Source: Akkermansia muciniphila (GTDB taxonomy: Bacteria > Verrucomicrobiota > Verrucomicrobiia > Verrucomicrobiales > Akkermansiaceae). Taken from it: a stretch of 64,000 nt of DNA. The notes beneath the pieces were generated by a model. The model was not told the DNA's origin. It searched no databases and worked only from the letters and a program-made list of their open reading frames with translations. Shown piece by piece: positions 28,556 through 37,390 of the stretch (positions are counted from its first letter, which is position 1; every line of letters starts with the position of its first letter). Where the stretch lies: contig CAMAQB010000001.1 of assembly GCA_945860285.1 (NCBI GenBank), positions 1 through 64,000 on the forward strand, read 5' to 3'. The translations under genes were made by a program, and so were the position numbers.

Positions 28556-30960
28556 AACGTTTGCTGCGCCCGGTGCTCGTTTTTCTGGTCGTTTGGGGTC
28601 TGCTGGCGCTGTTGTCGCTCGGGATCCGCATTTCGCCCTTGTGCCCGCTGTGGATCTGCGCGGCGGGATTCACCCTGGCGGTGGAAGCTTTGCTGTTTTT
28701 GTATCACTATGAATCCGGCGCGGTGACACCGCAACGCGCCCGTTGGATTGTCGGCCTGCGCCTTTTTTCCGCGGCATTGATTTTGTGGATGCTGATCGAA
28801 CCGACCTGGGTGAGGAAAGTCATTCCCAAACGACAGCGCCAGGTGGTGGTGGTGATGGATGATTCGGCGTCGATGCATCTGCAGGACGATGGCGAGAAAT
28901 CGACGCGGATCGACATCGCGGAAAAAGCGCTGCAGTCGGCCGGGGTGGTTGCGAAACTTTCCGAAACGATGAAGGTGCGGACGATCCGCGCGGCGCGCAG
29001 CGTGATCCAGGGCGATGAAACAACACCCGACGGCTGGGGCGATGCCACCGACCTCACCGCGGCATTGAGCCATGTATTGGAACAGGTGCCTCCCGATGAA
29101 CTCGGCGGCGTGGTGCTGGTCAGCGACGGTCGTCACAACCGCCCCGAACGGGTCGAGGACGCGGCGAGGCGCTTTGGCATTCTCGATGCCCCGATCGGCG
29201 TGCTCGCCATGGGCAGCGCCGAAGCACCGCGCGATGCGTCGATTTTGTCGGTCGTGGCCCCGGAAGCCGTGCATTTGGGCGACCGCATGCGCGTGACCGC
29301 CAAGCTGAAGTTGGACGGCTACAAAGGCAGCAAGGTCAAGGTGGTGCTGAGCCGTGGCAAGGAGATGATCGAGGAGCGCGAAATCGCGGTTCCGCAGGAT
29401 CACCATCGCGAGGACGTGCGCTTCGTCCACGTTCCCAAAGAAGGCGGCCTGGGCGATTATCGTGTCGAAATCAAGGCCCTCGATGGCGAGCGCTTCGCGG
29501 ACAACAACAGTTGGGAATTCGAGACCTCGATCACCGATGCCCGCACCAATGTGCTGTTGGTGGACAGCTACCCGCGCTGGGAATTCCGCTACCTGCGCAA
29601 CCTGTTCTACGGACGCCACAAGTCGGTGCATTTGCAATACGTGCTTTTTCATCCCGACCAGATTCTGGACCAGCCTGCGCCCAACATGGTGGCCTCGGCA
29701 TCGCGGCCCTTTGGTGAAGCCCAGGCAGCTCAGTTACCGACCAGCGAGGAGGAGTGGCGCAAGTTTGATGTAATCATTCTTGGCGACATCGAAGCCGAGA
29801 AAATCGACTCCAACACCTGGCAGATCATTTCCCGCTGCGTCAATGAACGCGGTGCCCTGCTGGTGTTCATCGCCGGTCCGCGGTCGATGCCGCACGCACT
29901 GGTGTCCAACGAGGCGCGCGACCTCGTACCAGCGGAAATGGTCTGGGGGGAACGCAATTATTTCACCGCGAAAGACAAGGAATTCCAGTGGTCGTTGACC
30001 GCGGAAGGCCAGAACCACGTGGTAACCCAGCAGGCCAACGGGGAGAAAACCAGCGCGCAGATGTGGGGTGGATTTCCCAGCATTTCGTGGCGGCATCCGA
30101 TCACCGGGGTCAAGGATGGTGCGGAAATTTTATTGAGCGGTGCCGCCGCGAGCAGGCAGGGCGCCAGTTCCAGTGTTGATTTGACCAAAGCGCTCGACGA
30201 ACTGGCGCGCAAGCGTCAGCAGGAGATCGACAGCGCCTTGCTGGTCACCCGGCAGACTGGCAAGGGCAAGGTGGCACTGTTGCTGACCGACCGCACGTGG
30301 CGTCTCCGCGAAGGGGCTGGTGACGTTTTCCATCACCGGTTTTGGGGCAACCTGGTGCTCTGGGGTGCCGGTCCGACCCTCCGCGCCGGTGGCAAACAGG
30401 TGCGCCTCGGCACCGATCAGCTGACTTACACGCCCGATGACAAGGTGATCGTGACCGCCCGTCTGCGCGATGAGAAAATGGCCCCGATTGAAAAAGCGGA
30501 ATTGCAGGCCGAGGTGTTGAAAGACGGTCAGGTGGTTTCCACGACCACGATGTCGGCCGTGTCCGGCTCCAACGGATTTTTCGAAGTCGCACTGCCGAAG
30601 ATCGCCCACGCCGGCCGCTACGAAGTGCGGTTGCGCGGAGCACAGGCCGAGAAGGCCATGACTGCGGATGGTGTCAAGGAGGTCGTGACCGGATTTCGGA
30701 TCGTCGGTTCGCGCGGTCCGGTGGAACTGGCGGAAACCACGCAAAACCTGCCTTTGCTGACCACCATCGCAAGTTTGTCGGGCGGCAAGGTGATGACGGT
30801 CAAGGGCTTGTCGGAGATGCCCGCGCTTTTTCTTGTCAACAAGAGTCAAAAGGAGGAAATTAAGGAAAGCTCGCTGTGGGACAATGCTTGGGTGCTGTTG
30901 TTGCTCGCCTTGGCCTTGTCGACTGAATGGGTGCTGCGCCGCTCGGGCGGCCTGCCGTAA
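28552..30960 (+). CDS. VWA domain membrane protein
   Basis: About 802 residues from ATG 28552, which has GGAGG ahead of it and overlaps the upstream stop as ATGA. Three N-terminal helices (VLVFLVVWGLLALLSLGI, LWICAAGFTLAVEALLFLY, LRLFSAALILWMLIEP) precede a VWA domain starting near residue 98; its MIDAS begins at D103 in VVVVMDDSASMHL, and VVLVSDGRHN follows. The middle contains Ig-like and glutamine-amidotransferase-like segments (TNVLLVDSYPRWEFRYLRNL, VFIAGPRSMPHA), as in many large VWA proteins of this type. A C-terminal helix (NAWVLLLLALALSTEWVL) anchors the protein. It is likely a client or partner of the MoxR-DUF58 pair. Function is otherwise unknown. Confidence 0.87.
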   Translation: MKRLLRPVLVFLVVWGLLALLSLGIRISPLCPLWICAAGFTLAVEALLFLYHYESGAVTPQRARWIVGLRLFSAALILWMLIEPTWVRKVIPKRQRQVVVVMDDSASMHLQDDGEKSTRIDIAEKALQSAGVVAKLSETMKVRTIRAARSVIQGDETTPDGWGDATDLTAALSHVLEQVPPDELGGVVLVSDGRHNRPERVEDAARRFGILDAPIGVLAMGSAEAPRDASILSVVAPEAVHLGDRMRVTAKLKLDGYKGSKVKVVLSRGKEMIEEREIAVPQDHHREDVRFVHVPKEGGLGDYRVEIKALDGERFADNNSWEFETSITDARTNVLLVDSYPRWEFRYLRNLFYGRHKSVHLQYVLFHPDQILDQPAPNMVASASRPFGEAQAAQLPTSEEEWRKFDVIILGDIEAEKIDSNTWQIISRCVNERGALLVFIAGPRSMPHALVSNEARDLVPAEMVWGERNYFTAKDKEFQWSLTAEGQNHVVTQQANGEKTSAQMWGGFPSISWRHPITGVKDGAEILLSGAAASRQGASSSVDLTKALDELARKRQQEIDSALLVTRQTGKGKVALLLTDRTWRLREGAGDVFHHRFWGNLVLWGAGPTLRAGGKQVRLGTDQLTYTPDDKVIVTARLRDEKMAPIEKAELQAEVLKDGQVVSTTTMSAVSGSNGFFEVALPKIAHAGRYEVRLRGAQAEKAMTADGVKEVVTGFRIVGSRGPVELAETTQNLPLLTTIASLSGGKVMTVKGLSEMPALFLVNKSQKEEIKESSLWDNAWVLLLLALALSTEWVLRRSGGLP

Positions 30961-30983
30961 ACGAACGAAAGAAAAAAACGACG

Positions 30984-33900
30984 ATGAATACTCAACAACC
31001 GAATGGTTCCATCGACGGGTCGCTCAAGCTGCTGTTGCGGCAGATCCGCAAAACCCAGTTGCTGCGCGGCTCGCTCATCGTCGCCACGGCGATTCTGTTA
31101 GGCGTGCTGCTGATGATGGCGGCGGATTATTTGTTTGCCCCGCTGCATCCGGTGGCGCGTTGGTGCATGTTTGCCGTCTGGCTGGTCGCGGTGGCGCTCG
31201 CCTTCAAAAAAGGCTTCACGCCGCTGTTCCGCAAGATCACCAGCGTGCAACTGGCGCGCTGGGTGGAGGATCGCCACCCGGAAATGCAGGAGCGCATCAG
31301 CACGTCGCTGGAATTGCAGGACAACCGACAGGGGGTCTCCGCCGGATTACTCGAGGAACTGCGCATCGCCGCGGAGCAGGATGCTTCGAAGGTGAATGCC
31401 CGCATGGAGGTTCTCGCCGTCAGCACGGCCCGCAACTGGGGTCGCCCGGCCACGCTGCTGGCCATCGTGCTCGGTGTGTTGCTCGCGGTCTGGCCGCGCG
31501 AGTCGGCCCGACTTCTCGTTCGCGCTGTCGCGCCGTTCACCCATTTCGGCAATGCCGGTGCCGCCGGTTTCGACATCAAACCAGGATCGGTGGAAATGCT
31601 CGAAGGCGAGGCATTGAAAATCGAGATCGGCTACAAAGGACCCGAGCCGGTGGTGGAACTGGTGATGAAGGTCGAGGGCGAAAATCTCACCTCGCAAACG
31701 CTTTCGAAGGCCGGTGACAATTACCTTTACGAACTGAACCCGGTATCCAAAACCTTCCGCTACCACGCCAAAGCAGGCAAGGCCGAGAGCGATTCATACG
31801 CCGTTACCGTCTGGCCGATTCCGGTGTTGCTCGAAACCGAATTGACTGTCGAATATCCGAAATACACCGGCATCGCTCCTGTGGTGAAGCCGCTGACCGA
31901 AATCCTGAGTGCGGTCAAGGGCAGCAAGATCCGGCTGACGGCGAAGACCAATACGGCCATCGACTCCGCACGGATTCAGATGGAAGGCAAAACCATCGCA
32001 ACGGCCACCGTCACTCCGGTCGCCGGCATTTGCCAGCTCGAATTTTCCTGGCTGCTCGACAAACCGGGTGTGGGTGAAGCGACGGTGTTGTTGAAACATC
32101 GGCTCGGCACGGAGCGCAGCGCGCAGGTTTTTTCTATCGAAACCCTCGAGGACAAAGCCCCGGCCGTGGTGATCCTCAGCCCGGCCAAAAAAGATCTGCA
32201 CGTGCGGCCCGATGAAATATTGCCGCTGAAATACGAAGTCACCGAGGATTTCGGCCTGGTCCGGGTGGCGGTGGAAATCAACGACCAAGCGGACAAAACA
32301 GTTTCGTTAGGACAAAATCTGCCGTTTCTCGTCAACCAGTCACAGCCACCGCGCTACCGCGGCGAAAGTCCGCTGGCGATCGGCGACCTGATTTCGCGGC
32401 TCGGCGGCAAGAAGGATTTCCGCATACGCGTCAAGGCCGAGGACGCCCGTCCGCCCGATATGGCGGGTCCGGGGATCGGCTTTTCGGAATGGCTGCATCT
32501 GATCGTCGATGACAATGCGGAGTCGATGGCCCGCCAGGAACTGCGCGAGCAGCACGACGGCGCGATGCAGGAGATCGACAAAACGATTCAGGACATCCGC
32601 CAGGCCCGAGAGAAGATGGACGCGCGCCGCGAAGAGGTGAAAAATGCCAAGCCGACACCCGACGGTGAAAAGCAACTCGCCGAAGCCGCGGAGAAACTCG
32701 CGCAGGCGGAGAATAAAACCAAAGAGCTGGCGGAGAAAATGGAGGAAGGCATCCATGCCAAGCTGGCCGACGAAACCGCGAAGGCGGCGGAGAAGATCGA
32801 GCAAAGCCGTGACGACCTCGAGAAGGCACCGCTTCAGGATGAAGCGGCGCAGCGCGAGAAGAAGATCGATGAGGCACGCACCGCCGCCGATGAAGCTGTC
32901 AAACAGCTCGAGGCCGTGAAACAGGAGATGCAGAAGGAGAATGAAAAAATCCAGGACCTTGCCAAACTGCAGGAACTCGCCCAGAAGCAGCAGGAACTCG
33001 CCCGTCAGGCGGAGGAACAACAGCAAAAGCCTGACGCCGCAGCCAAACCGCCGGAACAGTGGCAGCAGCAGCAGGATCAGGTCGAACAACAACTTCGCCA
33101 GGAACTGGCCGAGCAACCGAAGGCGCTGGCCGAGGCTCTGAAAGCCGAGGCCGAGCAGGCAAAAGCCCTTGCCGAGGAGGCCAAGGAGATTGCCAAGGAT
33201 CAACAACAATTGCAGCAGCTCGCCAAGCAGGCAGCCGAGCAGAACAACCAGCTCGATGAAAAATCCCAGGAAGCGCTGAAGCAGGCATTGGCCGAGGAAC
33301 AGAAGCAAATCGCCCAGGAAACCGCCGCGCAACTCGAGCAGGCGCGCGAGCAACAGAACGAACTGGCCAACACTCTTCCCGAGGCCGCCAAGGCCACGGA
33401 AAATGCCCAGGCACAGATTGCCGAGGCCAAGCCGCAGGAAGCCCAACAGGCGGCGGAAAAAGCCCAGGACGCGCTCGAAGCGGCCGCAGAACAAGCCGCT
33501 CAAGCCGCGGCGGAGCCTGCGGCAGGAGAACCGAAAGAAGGCGAGGCAACGGCCGGAGAGCCGAAGGGCGGTGAAGGCGAACCAAAGGGCGGAGCAGGAG
33601 AACCAAAGGGCGGAGCAGGAGAACCCAAAGGCGGTGAAGCTACGGCGGGTGAACCGAAGGGCGGAGCAGGAGAACCGAAAGGCGGAGAACCTGGGGGCGG
33701 CGAGCCAAAACCGGGCGAAGGGCAGGGACAACCGAGCGAAGCCGATAAAAAGGAACTAGCGGATCAGGCACAGGCATTGCAGCAGCTCGCCGAGCGCCAG
33801 CAGGATGTGGCCGAAGCGTTGAAAGCCCTCGCGGCGGGCGATGAAACGAAAGCACTGCAACAACTCCAGGAGTCGCAGGCCCAGCAGGCGCAACAGGTGG

Positions 33901-34604
33901 CGGAGGCCATCGCCGCCATCCCGCAGGCAACACCGTCCGGCCCGCTGCAACAGGCGGAGCAGAGCAGCAAGGAAGGCAGCCAGCAGGCACAGCAAGCCCA
34001 ACAGGCATCGCAGCAAAGCCAACAACAACAATCATCCCAACAAAATCAGGCGTCGCAGCAAAGTTTCGAAAAAAGCGCGCAGTCGCTCCAACAGGCCGCC
34101 ACGGAGTTGTCGAATGCCGCCCAACAGGCCGCACAGCAAAATACCCCGCCGCAACAGGCCGAGGCATCGCCGGAGGCTCTTGCGGAGGCATTCGACCAGG
34201 CATCGCAGGCAAGCGAGAACCCGAGCGCTGCGGAAGCGGCCGAACAAGCAAGTCAGGCGGCCGAAGCCTTGCAGGAAGCCGCAAAATCAGCGAAAGCCGC
34301 GATGCAAGGGAAACCCGGCAAACCAGGAAAACCCGGCAAACCCGGGCCGCCGGGGCCGCCAGGACCTCCGGGAGAACCATCACCGATTGCGGGCAAGGAG
34401 TCGAAAGAAGGAATGCGCACGGGTGAACCCGACCCCGGTGTCCCGCCCGAACTCGCCAAACTGGGAATCAGCGCCGCCGATTGGGAAAAAATCAAAGCAT
34501 CGCTCAGCTCGGACGTCGGCACGGGAGCCGGGGCCGGAATCCCGGAGGAATACCGCGATCTTGTGAAAGGATATTTCCAGAACATGGCGCAGAAAAATCC
34601 CTGA
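30984..34604 (+). CDS. DUF4175-like membrane protein with long coiled coil and collagen-like segment
   Basis: About 1206 residues from ATG 30984. Two N-terminal helices (LIVATAILLGVLLMMAADYL, CMFAVWLVAVALAF) and a third near 150-170 (LLAIVLGVLLAVW) are followed by an extracytoplasmic beta domain. From about 515 to 850 the protein is almost entirely Glu/Lys/Ala/Gln coiled coil. Then come tandem Gly-Glu-Pro-Lys-Gly-Gly repeats (850-930), a Gln/Ala-rich zone and a Gly-Pro-rich, collagen-like Gly-x-y stretch near 1110-1132. The layout (N-terminal helices, periplasmic domain, long coil, low-complexity tail) resembles DUF4175 proteins of alphaproteobacteria and Planctomycetota. The coding DNA is repetitive, so reverse-strand frames such as 32340-33731 are shadows. 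Low complexity limits the confidence of the family name. Confidence 0.75.
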   Translation: MNTQQPNGSIDGSLKLLLRQIRKTQLLRGSLIVATAILLGVLLMMAADYLFAPLHPVARWCMFAVWLVAVALAFKKGFTPLFRKITSVQLARWVEDRHPEMQERISTSLELQDNRQGVSAGLLEELRIAAEQDASKVNARMEVLAVSTARNWGRPATLLAIVLGVLLAVWPRESARLLVRAVAPFTHFGNAGAAGFDIKPGSVEMLEGEALKIEIGYKGPEPVVELVMKVEGENLTSQTLSKAGDNYLYELNPVSKTFRYHAKAGKAESDSYAVTVWPIPVLLETELTVEYPKYTGIAPVVKPLTEILSAVKGSKIRLTAKTNTAIDSARIQMEGKTIATATVTPVAGICQLEFSWLLDKPGVGEATVLLKHRLGTERSAQVFSIETLEDKAPAVVILSPAKKDLHVRPDEILPLKYEVTEDFGLVRVAVEINDQADKTVSLGQNLPFLVNQSQPPRYRGESPLAIGDLISRLGGKKDFRIRVKAEDARPPDMAGPGIGFSEWLHLIVDDNAESMARQELREQHDGAMQEIDKTIQDIRQAREKMDARREEVKNAKPTPDGEKQLAEAAEKLAQAENKTKELAEKMEEGIHAKLADETAKAAEKIEQSRDDLEKAPLQDEAAQREKKIDEARTAADEAVKQLEAVKQEMQKENEKIQDLAKLQELAQKQQELARQAEEQQQKPDAAAKPPEQWQQQQDQVEQQLRQELAEQPKALAEALKAEAEQAKALAEEAKEIAKDQQQLQQLAKQAAEQNNQLDEKSQEALKQALAEEQKQIAQETAAQLEQAREQQNELANTLPEAAKATENAQAQIAEAKPQEAQQAAEKAQDALEAAAEQAAQAAAEPAAGEPKEGEATAGEPKGGEGEPKGGAGEPKGGAGEPKGGEATAGEPKGGAGEPKGGEPGGGEPKPGEGQGQPSEADKKELADQAQALQQLAERQQDVAEALKALAAGDETKALQQLQESQAQQAQQVAEAIAAIPQATPSGPLQQAEQSSKEGSQQAQQAQQASQQSQQQQSSQQNQASQQSFEKSAQSLQQAATELSNAAQQAAQQNTPPQQAEASPEALAEAFDQASQASENPSAAEAAEQASQAAEALQEAAKSAKAAMQGKPGKPGKPGKPGPPGPPGPPGEPSPIAGKESKEGMRTGEPDPGVPPELAKLGISAADWEKIKASLSSDVGTGAGAGIPEEYRDLVKGYFQNMAQKNP

Positions 34605-34655
34605 GCAGATGACGATGGCCGCACCATTCTCCGAACGATCCTTCAGAAAAATCGC

Positions 34656-35747
34656 ATGAATCCTCCGCAAAAAATTCGCCGTTCCGCCTTCGCGCGATTG
34701 CTTTTCACCTCGCTGTGCCTGCTCCAGACCGGCTTCGCGGAAGAAGGGTTCGATCCGGTGTTTACCGAGTGGCGCAGCCGCGTCGATCCCGCCGTGGAAA
34801 ACGGATTGAGTTATCTCTCGCGGATTCAAAAGGAGGATGGCTCGTTTCCGGAAAACTACGGTGACAGCACCGGCGTGCCGGCCCTGGTGGGCATGGCGTT
34901 TCTCTCGAAGGGCCACATGCCGACCGAAGGACCCTATGTGGCGACGATCAACAAGTGCGTCGATTTCATCCTCGCCAATCAAAAGGAAAACGGCCTGTTC
35001 GAAAAAGGCGGAGCCGGCAGCGGGCCGATGTATGCACACAACATCGCCACGCTTTTTCTGTCGGAAGTCAGCGGCATGGTCGAACCCGGGCGGCAGGAAA
35101 AAATCGGCAAGGCGCTGCCGAAAGCCCTGCAGCTCATTCTGCGCGCGCAGTCGGTGAAAAAAGACCCCAACTCGACCGGTGGCTGGCGATATCATCCGAA
35201 TTCGAACGACAGCGACACCTCCTGCAGCGGTTGGGCGCTGATGGCGCTGCGCTCGGCGAAACTCAATGGTGCCGCCGTGCCTGATGAAGCGATCCTCGCC
35301 GCTGTTGCGTATTTGAAACGACACCAGGACCCGAAGACCGGCAGTTTTGGCTACACCGGCACCTCCGACAACGCACGCACGCTCACCGGCATGGGATTGT
35401 TGTGTTTGGAACTGTCCGGACAGCACGGCAAACCCGAACCGGCGTTGGCCGCCGAGTTCGTGATGAAAACCTTTCGCGAGCTGGTAGGCGGGCAGTTCGA
35501 ATTCTACGGTAATTATTACAATGCCCAGGGTACATTCCAGATTGGCGGCCGCTACTGGAATGAGTATGCCACCTGGATGTATGAAACGTATTTGAAAAAA
35601 CAGACCGAGGATGGTTCCTGGCAAAGCAACGAAGCCGGACGCATCTACGGCACCGCCATGATGGTGCTGGCCTTCACCGTCCCCTACCGCCAACTGCCGA
35701 TCTATCAACGCGACGAAACCGTCTCCGAGGACGAGGAGAAAAAATAA
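34656..35747 (+). CDS. Prenyltransferase/squalene-oxidase-repeat secreted protein
   Basis: A 363-residue protein. After a signal-like N-terminus (FARLLFTSLCLLQTGFA) comes an alpha/alpha toroid with repeated QDGSF/GSFGY-type units: LSYLSRIQKEDGSFPEN, YLKRHQDPKTGSFGYTGT, YLKKQTEDGSWQSNE. These are the prenyltransferase/squalene-cyclase repeats. The catalytic aspartates of a true cyclase (DxDD) are not evident, so a non-enzymatic or different role is likely. It is the last gene of the MoxR operon, 51 bp after the DUF4175-like gene, and the same neighbour order is familiar in Verrucomicrobiota and Planctomycetota. Downstream 35748-35887 holds a short CGCCT/AGGCG hairpin and no gene. Confidence 0.82.
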   Translation: MNPPQKIRRSAFARLLFTSLCLLQTGFAEEGFDPVFTEWRSRVDPAVENGLSYLSRIQKEDGSFPENYGDSTGVPALVGMAFLSKGHMPTEGPYVATINKCVDFILANQKENGLFEKGGAGSGPMYAHNIATLFLSEVSGMVEPGRQEKIGKALPKALQLILRAQSVKKDPNSTGGWRYHPNSNDSDTSCSGWALMALRSAKLNGAAVPDEAILAAVAYLKRHQDPKTGSFGYTGTSDNARTLTGMGLLCLELSGQHGKPEPALAAEFVMKTFRELVGGQFEFYGNYYNAQGTFQIGGRYWNEYATWMYETYLKKQTEDGSWQSNEAGRIYGTAMMVLAFTVPYRQLPIYQRDETVSEDEEKK

Positions 35748-35887
35748 GCGCGGTTTGCACACCCGACTGACTACAAAACTCCGCCTTCCCGAGGCGCCTG
35801 TAGGAAACAAGGTTTCGCTATCTTGTTCTTGGAAACGAGAACATCTTGCGCGACAGACGGCCTTTCTGGATCGTGTTACGGAATGCC

Positions 35888-36106
35888 CTAATCCGGCCTG
35901 TTCCAGTGCAGGCTCAGCTTGCGACGATGGTCCGCGCAGTCCCGCAAATAGAGATTGATCAGGTTTTGATAGGGAATGCCCGTTTCCGCCGACATGGCCT
36001 TGAAATAGTCGACGAGATCATTTTCAAGACGAATGGTGACCGCCTTCTTTTCCTTTTTGACATAGGGATTTCGAACGGCATTCGTGAAGTCGTATTCTGC
36101 TTTCAT
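35888..36106 (-). CDS. brnA: BrnA-type antitoxin
   Basis: A 72-residue antitoxin of the CopG/BrnA type. VTIRLENDLVDYFKAMSAE and TGIPYQNLINLYLRDCAD match the ribbon-helix-helix and the following helix of BrnA. In type II pairs it binds and neutralises BrnT and represses the shared promoter. Its start ATG 36106 overlaps the toxin stop as ATGA, so the order toxin-first, antitoxin-second fits known brnTA operons. A plus-strand frame at 35755-36124 is a shadow. Confidence 0.88.
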   Translation of the reverse strand: MKAEYDFTNAVRNPYVKKEKKAVTIRLENDLVDYFKAMSAETGIPYQNLINLYLRDCADHRRKLSLHWNRPD

Positions 36107-36396
36107 TGTTTGTTTTTCCAGTAGGGTGCTTGTTCCTTGGTTCCTGCTTTTCTCGCTGAAATAATCCGAATCGTGAAACCTTGCTGGCGAAAACAGTGAA
36201 CAACCACCAAGGCGCGTTCCCGTGAGCTCATCCCGAGGATGATAAAACGCGCATCGTCCTGAGAGTGCTCAGGGTCAGATATCACAAGGGCGTTTTCATC
36301 AAAAAATACGGTTTTCGCCTCATCAAATGTCACCTGATGCTTCGTCTCGTTCGAAGCAGCTTTCTTCGGATCCCATTCGAATTGGAGATTCGGCAT
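36103..36396 (-). CDS. brnT: BrnT-type ribonuclease toxin
   Basis: A 97-residue toxin of the BrnT family, which cleaves RNA and inhibits translation. The N-terminal NLQFEWDPKKAASNETKHQ and TFDEAKTVFFD, and the C-terminal RFIILGMSSRERALVVVH and IRIISARKAGTKEQ, reproduce the conserved family blocks with the catalytic His/Arg/Lys positions intact. ATG 36396 is the family start; the longer frame from 36411 adds MLLRA. The pair is divergent from nothing obvious and sits between the MoxR operon and a decayed surface-protein remnant, a typical acquired-module spot. Confidence 0.88.
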   Translation of the reverse strand: MPNLQFEWDPKKAASNETKHQVTFDEAKTVFFDENALVISDPEHSQDDARFIILGMSSRERALVVVHCFRQQGFTIRIISARKAGTKEQAPYWKNKQ

Positions 36397-36461
36397 CGCC
36401 CTGAGCAACATGACATATTGCTTTTGTATTGCAAGAATTATGTTTTATGCCGTGAATGGTT

Positions 36462-37058
36462 TCATTTCGGATTGCTGTCCACCAGCAGGCGGTAGTAGCA
36501 CTGCGGGGAGCTGGATTGATCGCTCAGGATGATGACGCTGCCGGTGCCGGTGCCGGTGTGGATGTGCTCCCAGCTTGCGAGGTCGGTGCTGCGCTGGATG
36601 GTGTAGGCGCGACTGGCGGGCAGGCTGAACTGGAGGGTGGTGAGTTGCCGGCTGGGGTTGCTGAGTTTTTGCACCTGCACGGGGCTGAGGCGGAAGGTGC
36701 TTGCCTGCACATTGATGGCGGTCGTCGATGTCGAGAGGCCCGAGAGATCGAAGGCGCGGGCGTGGATGTTGTGGCTGCCCGGGTTGCGCGGGGCGGGCCA
36801 GGCCAGCGAGTAGGGTGAAGCCAGCGACTCGCGGAGTTTGCTGCCGTTGGCCCAGAATTCGACGCGGTTCTTGGCAAGCGGCGGCATTTGAATCGTTCCC
36901 ACGCTGTTCACGCGTCGATGGAGGATCGAGCGCGCAAGGTCCTACGGCACGATGGCGCGGGAGGTGGCATGCCGAGGTTGTTTCCGGCAAGCCCGTAGAG
37001 GATGTTTTGCTGGGCGAGCCGAGTGTCGAATCGGGCGTCCCAGAATGCCTGCACGCCG
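36462..37058 (-). pseudogene. Decayed C-terminal remnant of a secreted Ig/FN-like surface protein
   Basis: Reading the reverse strand from 37058 gives AFWDARFDTRLAQQNILYG and GLAGNNLG, then the coding signal moves by one base to TSRAIVP, meets an in-frame TAG, and resumes as DLARSILHRRVNSVGTIQ continuous with an intact 150-codon stretch to the stop at 36462. That last part contains PPLAKNRVEFWANGSKL, an immunoglobulin-like segment and a closing beta domain with YTIQRSTDLASW. At least one frameshift and one nonsense change are needed to join the pieces, so this is a pseudogene. The 5' end stops at a palindromic-repeat half-element. The original family is unclear; I lean to a large PQQ-dependent sugar-dehydrogenase-like or other repeat surface protein. 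Confidence 0.7.
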
Positions 37059-37390
37059 CTGGGGCAGGGAAGTTTCTCCAAAACTTCCGGCGGGGGCGGG
37101 GCGGTTTGCTCAAGACAATTCCTCCGGACTCGCCGACGTTGACTGCAAACGAATGCGCGGGGTGAAGGCAGGGTGCTTTCAGGCGTGAAACCTCAGGCCT
37201 GAAACCTCCGTCCCCATACCGGCCTCCTCGGAGTGCGTTCCCTGCTTTTGCAAAAACCCCATTCGAGAATTTTTTTGAAATTAGAACTTTACGCCCCGTG
37301 GAAATTTTGTTAACTGGTGACCATCAATATGGCGAAAGCCTTGTTGATGTAAAACTACCTATCAAAAAAATACCAACCAAAAATACCATC
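37059..37390. repeat. Half palindromic repeat plus leader region
   Basis: A half-element of the palindromic family runs at about 37063-37100 in the reverse orientation (GGGAAGTTTCTCC, CTTCCGGCGGGGGC), directly beside the pseudogene end. The rest up to 37390 has no gene; its last 120 bp are AT-rich and form the promoter/leader of the giant protein at 37391, with no Shine-Dalgarno near the ATG. Confidence 0.6.

Noticed and set aside
32340-33731. 463-codon reverse frame over the coiled-coil gene
   Set aside because: Low-complexity antisense shadow of a Glu/Lys/Gln-rich coding region.
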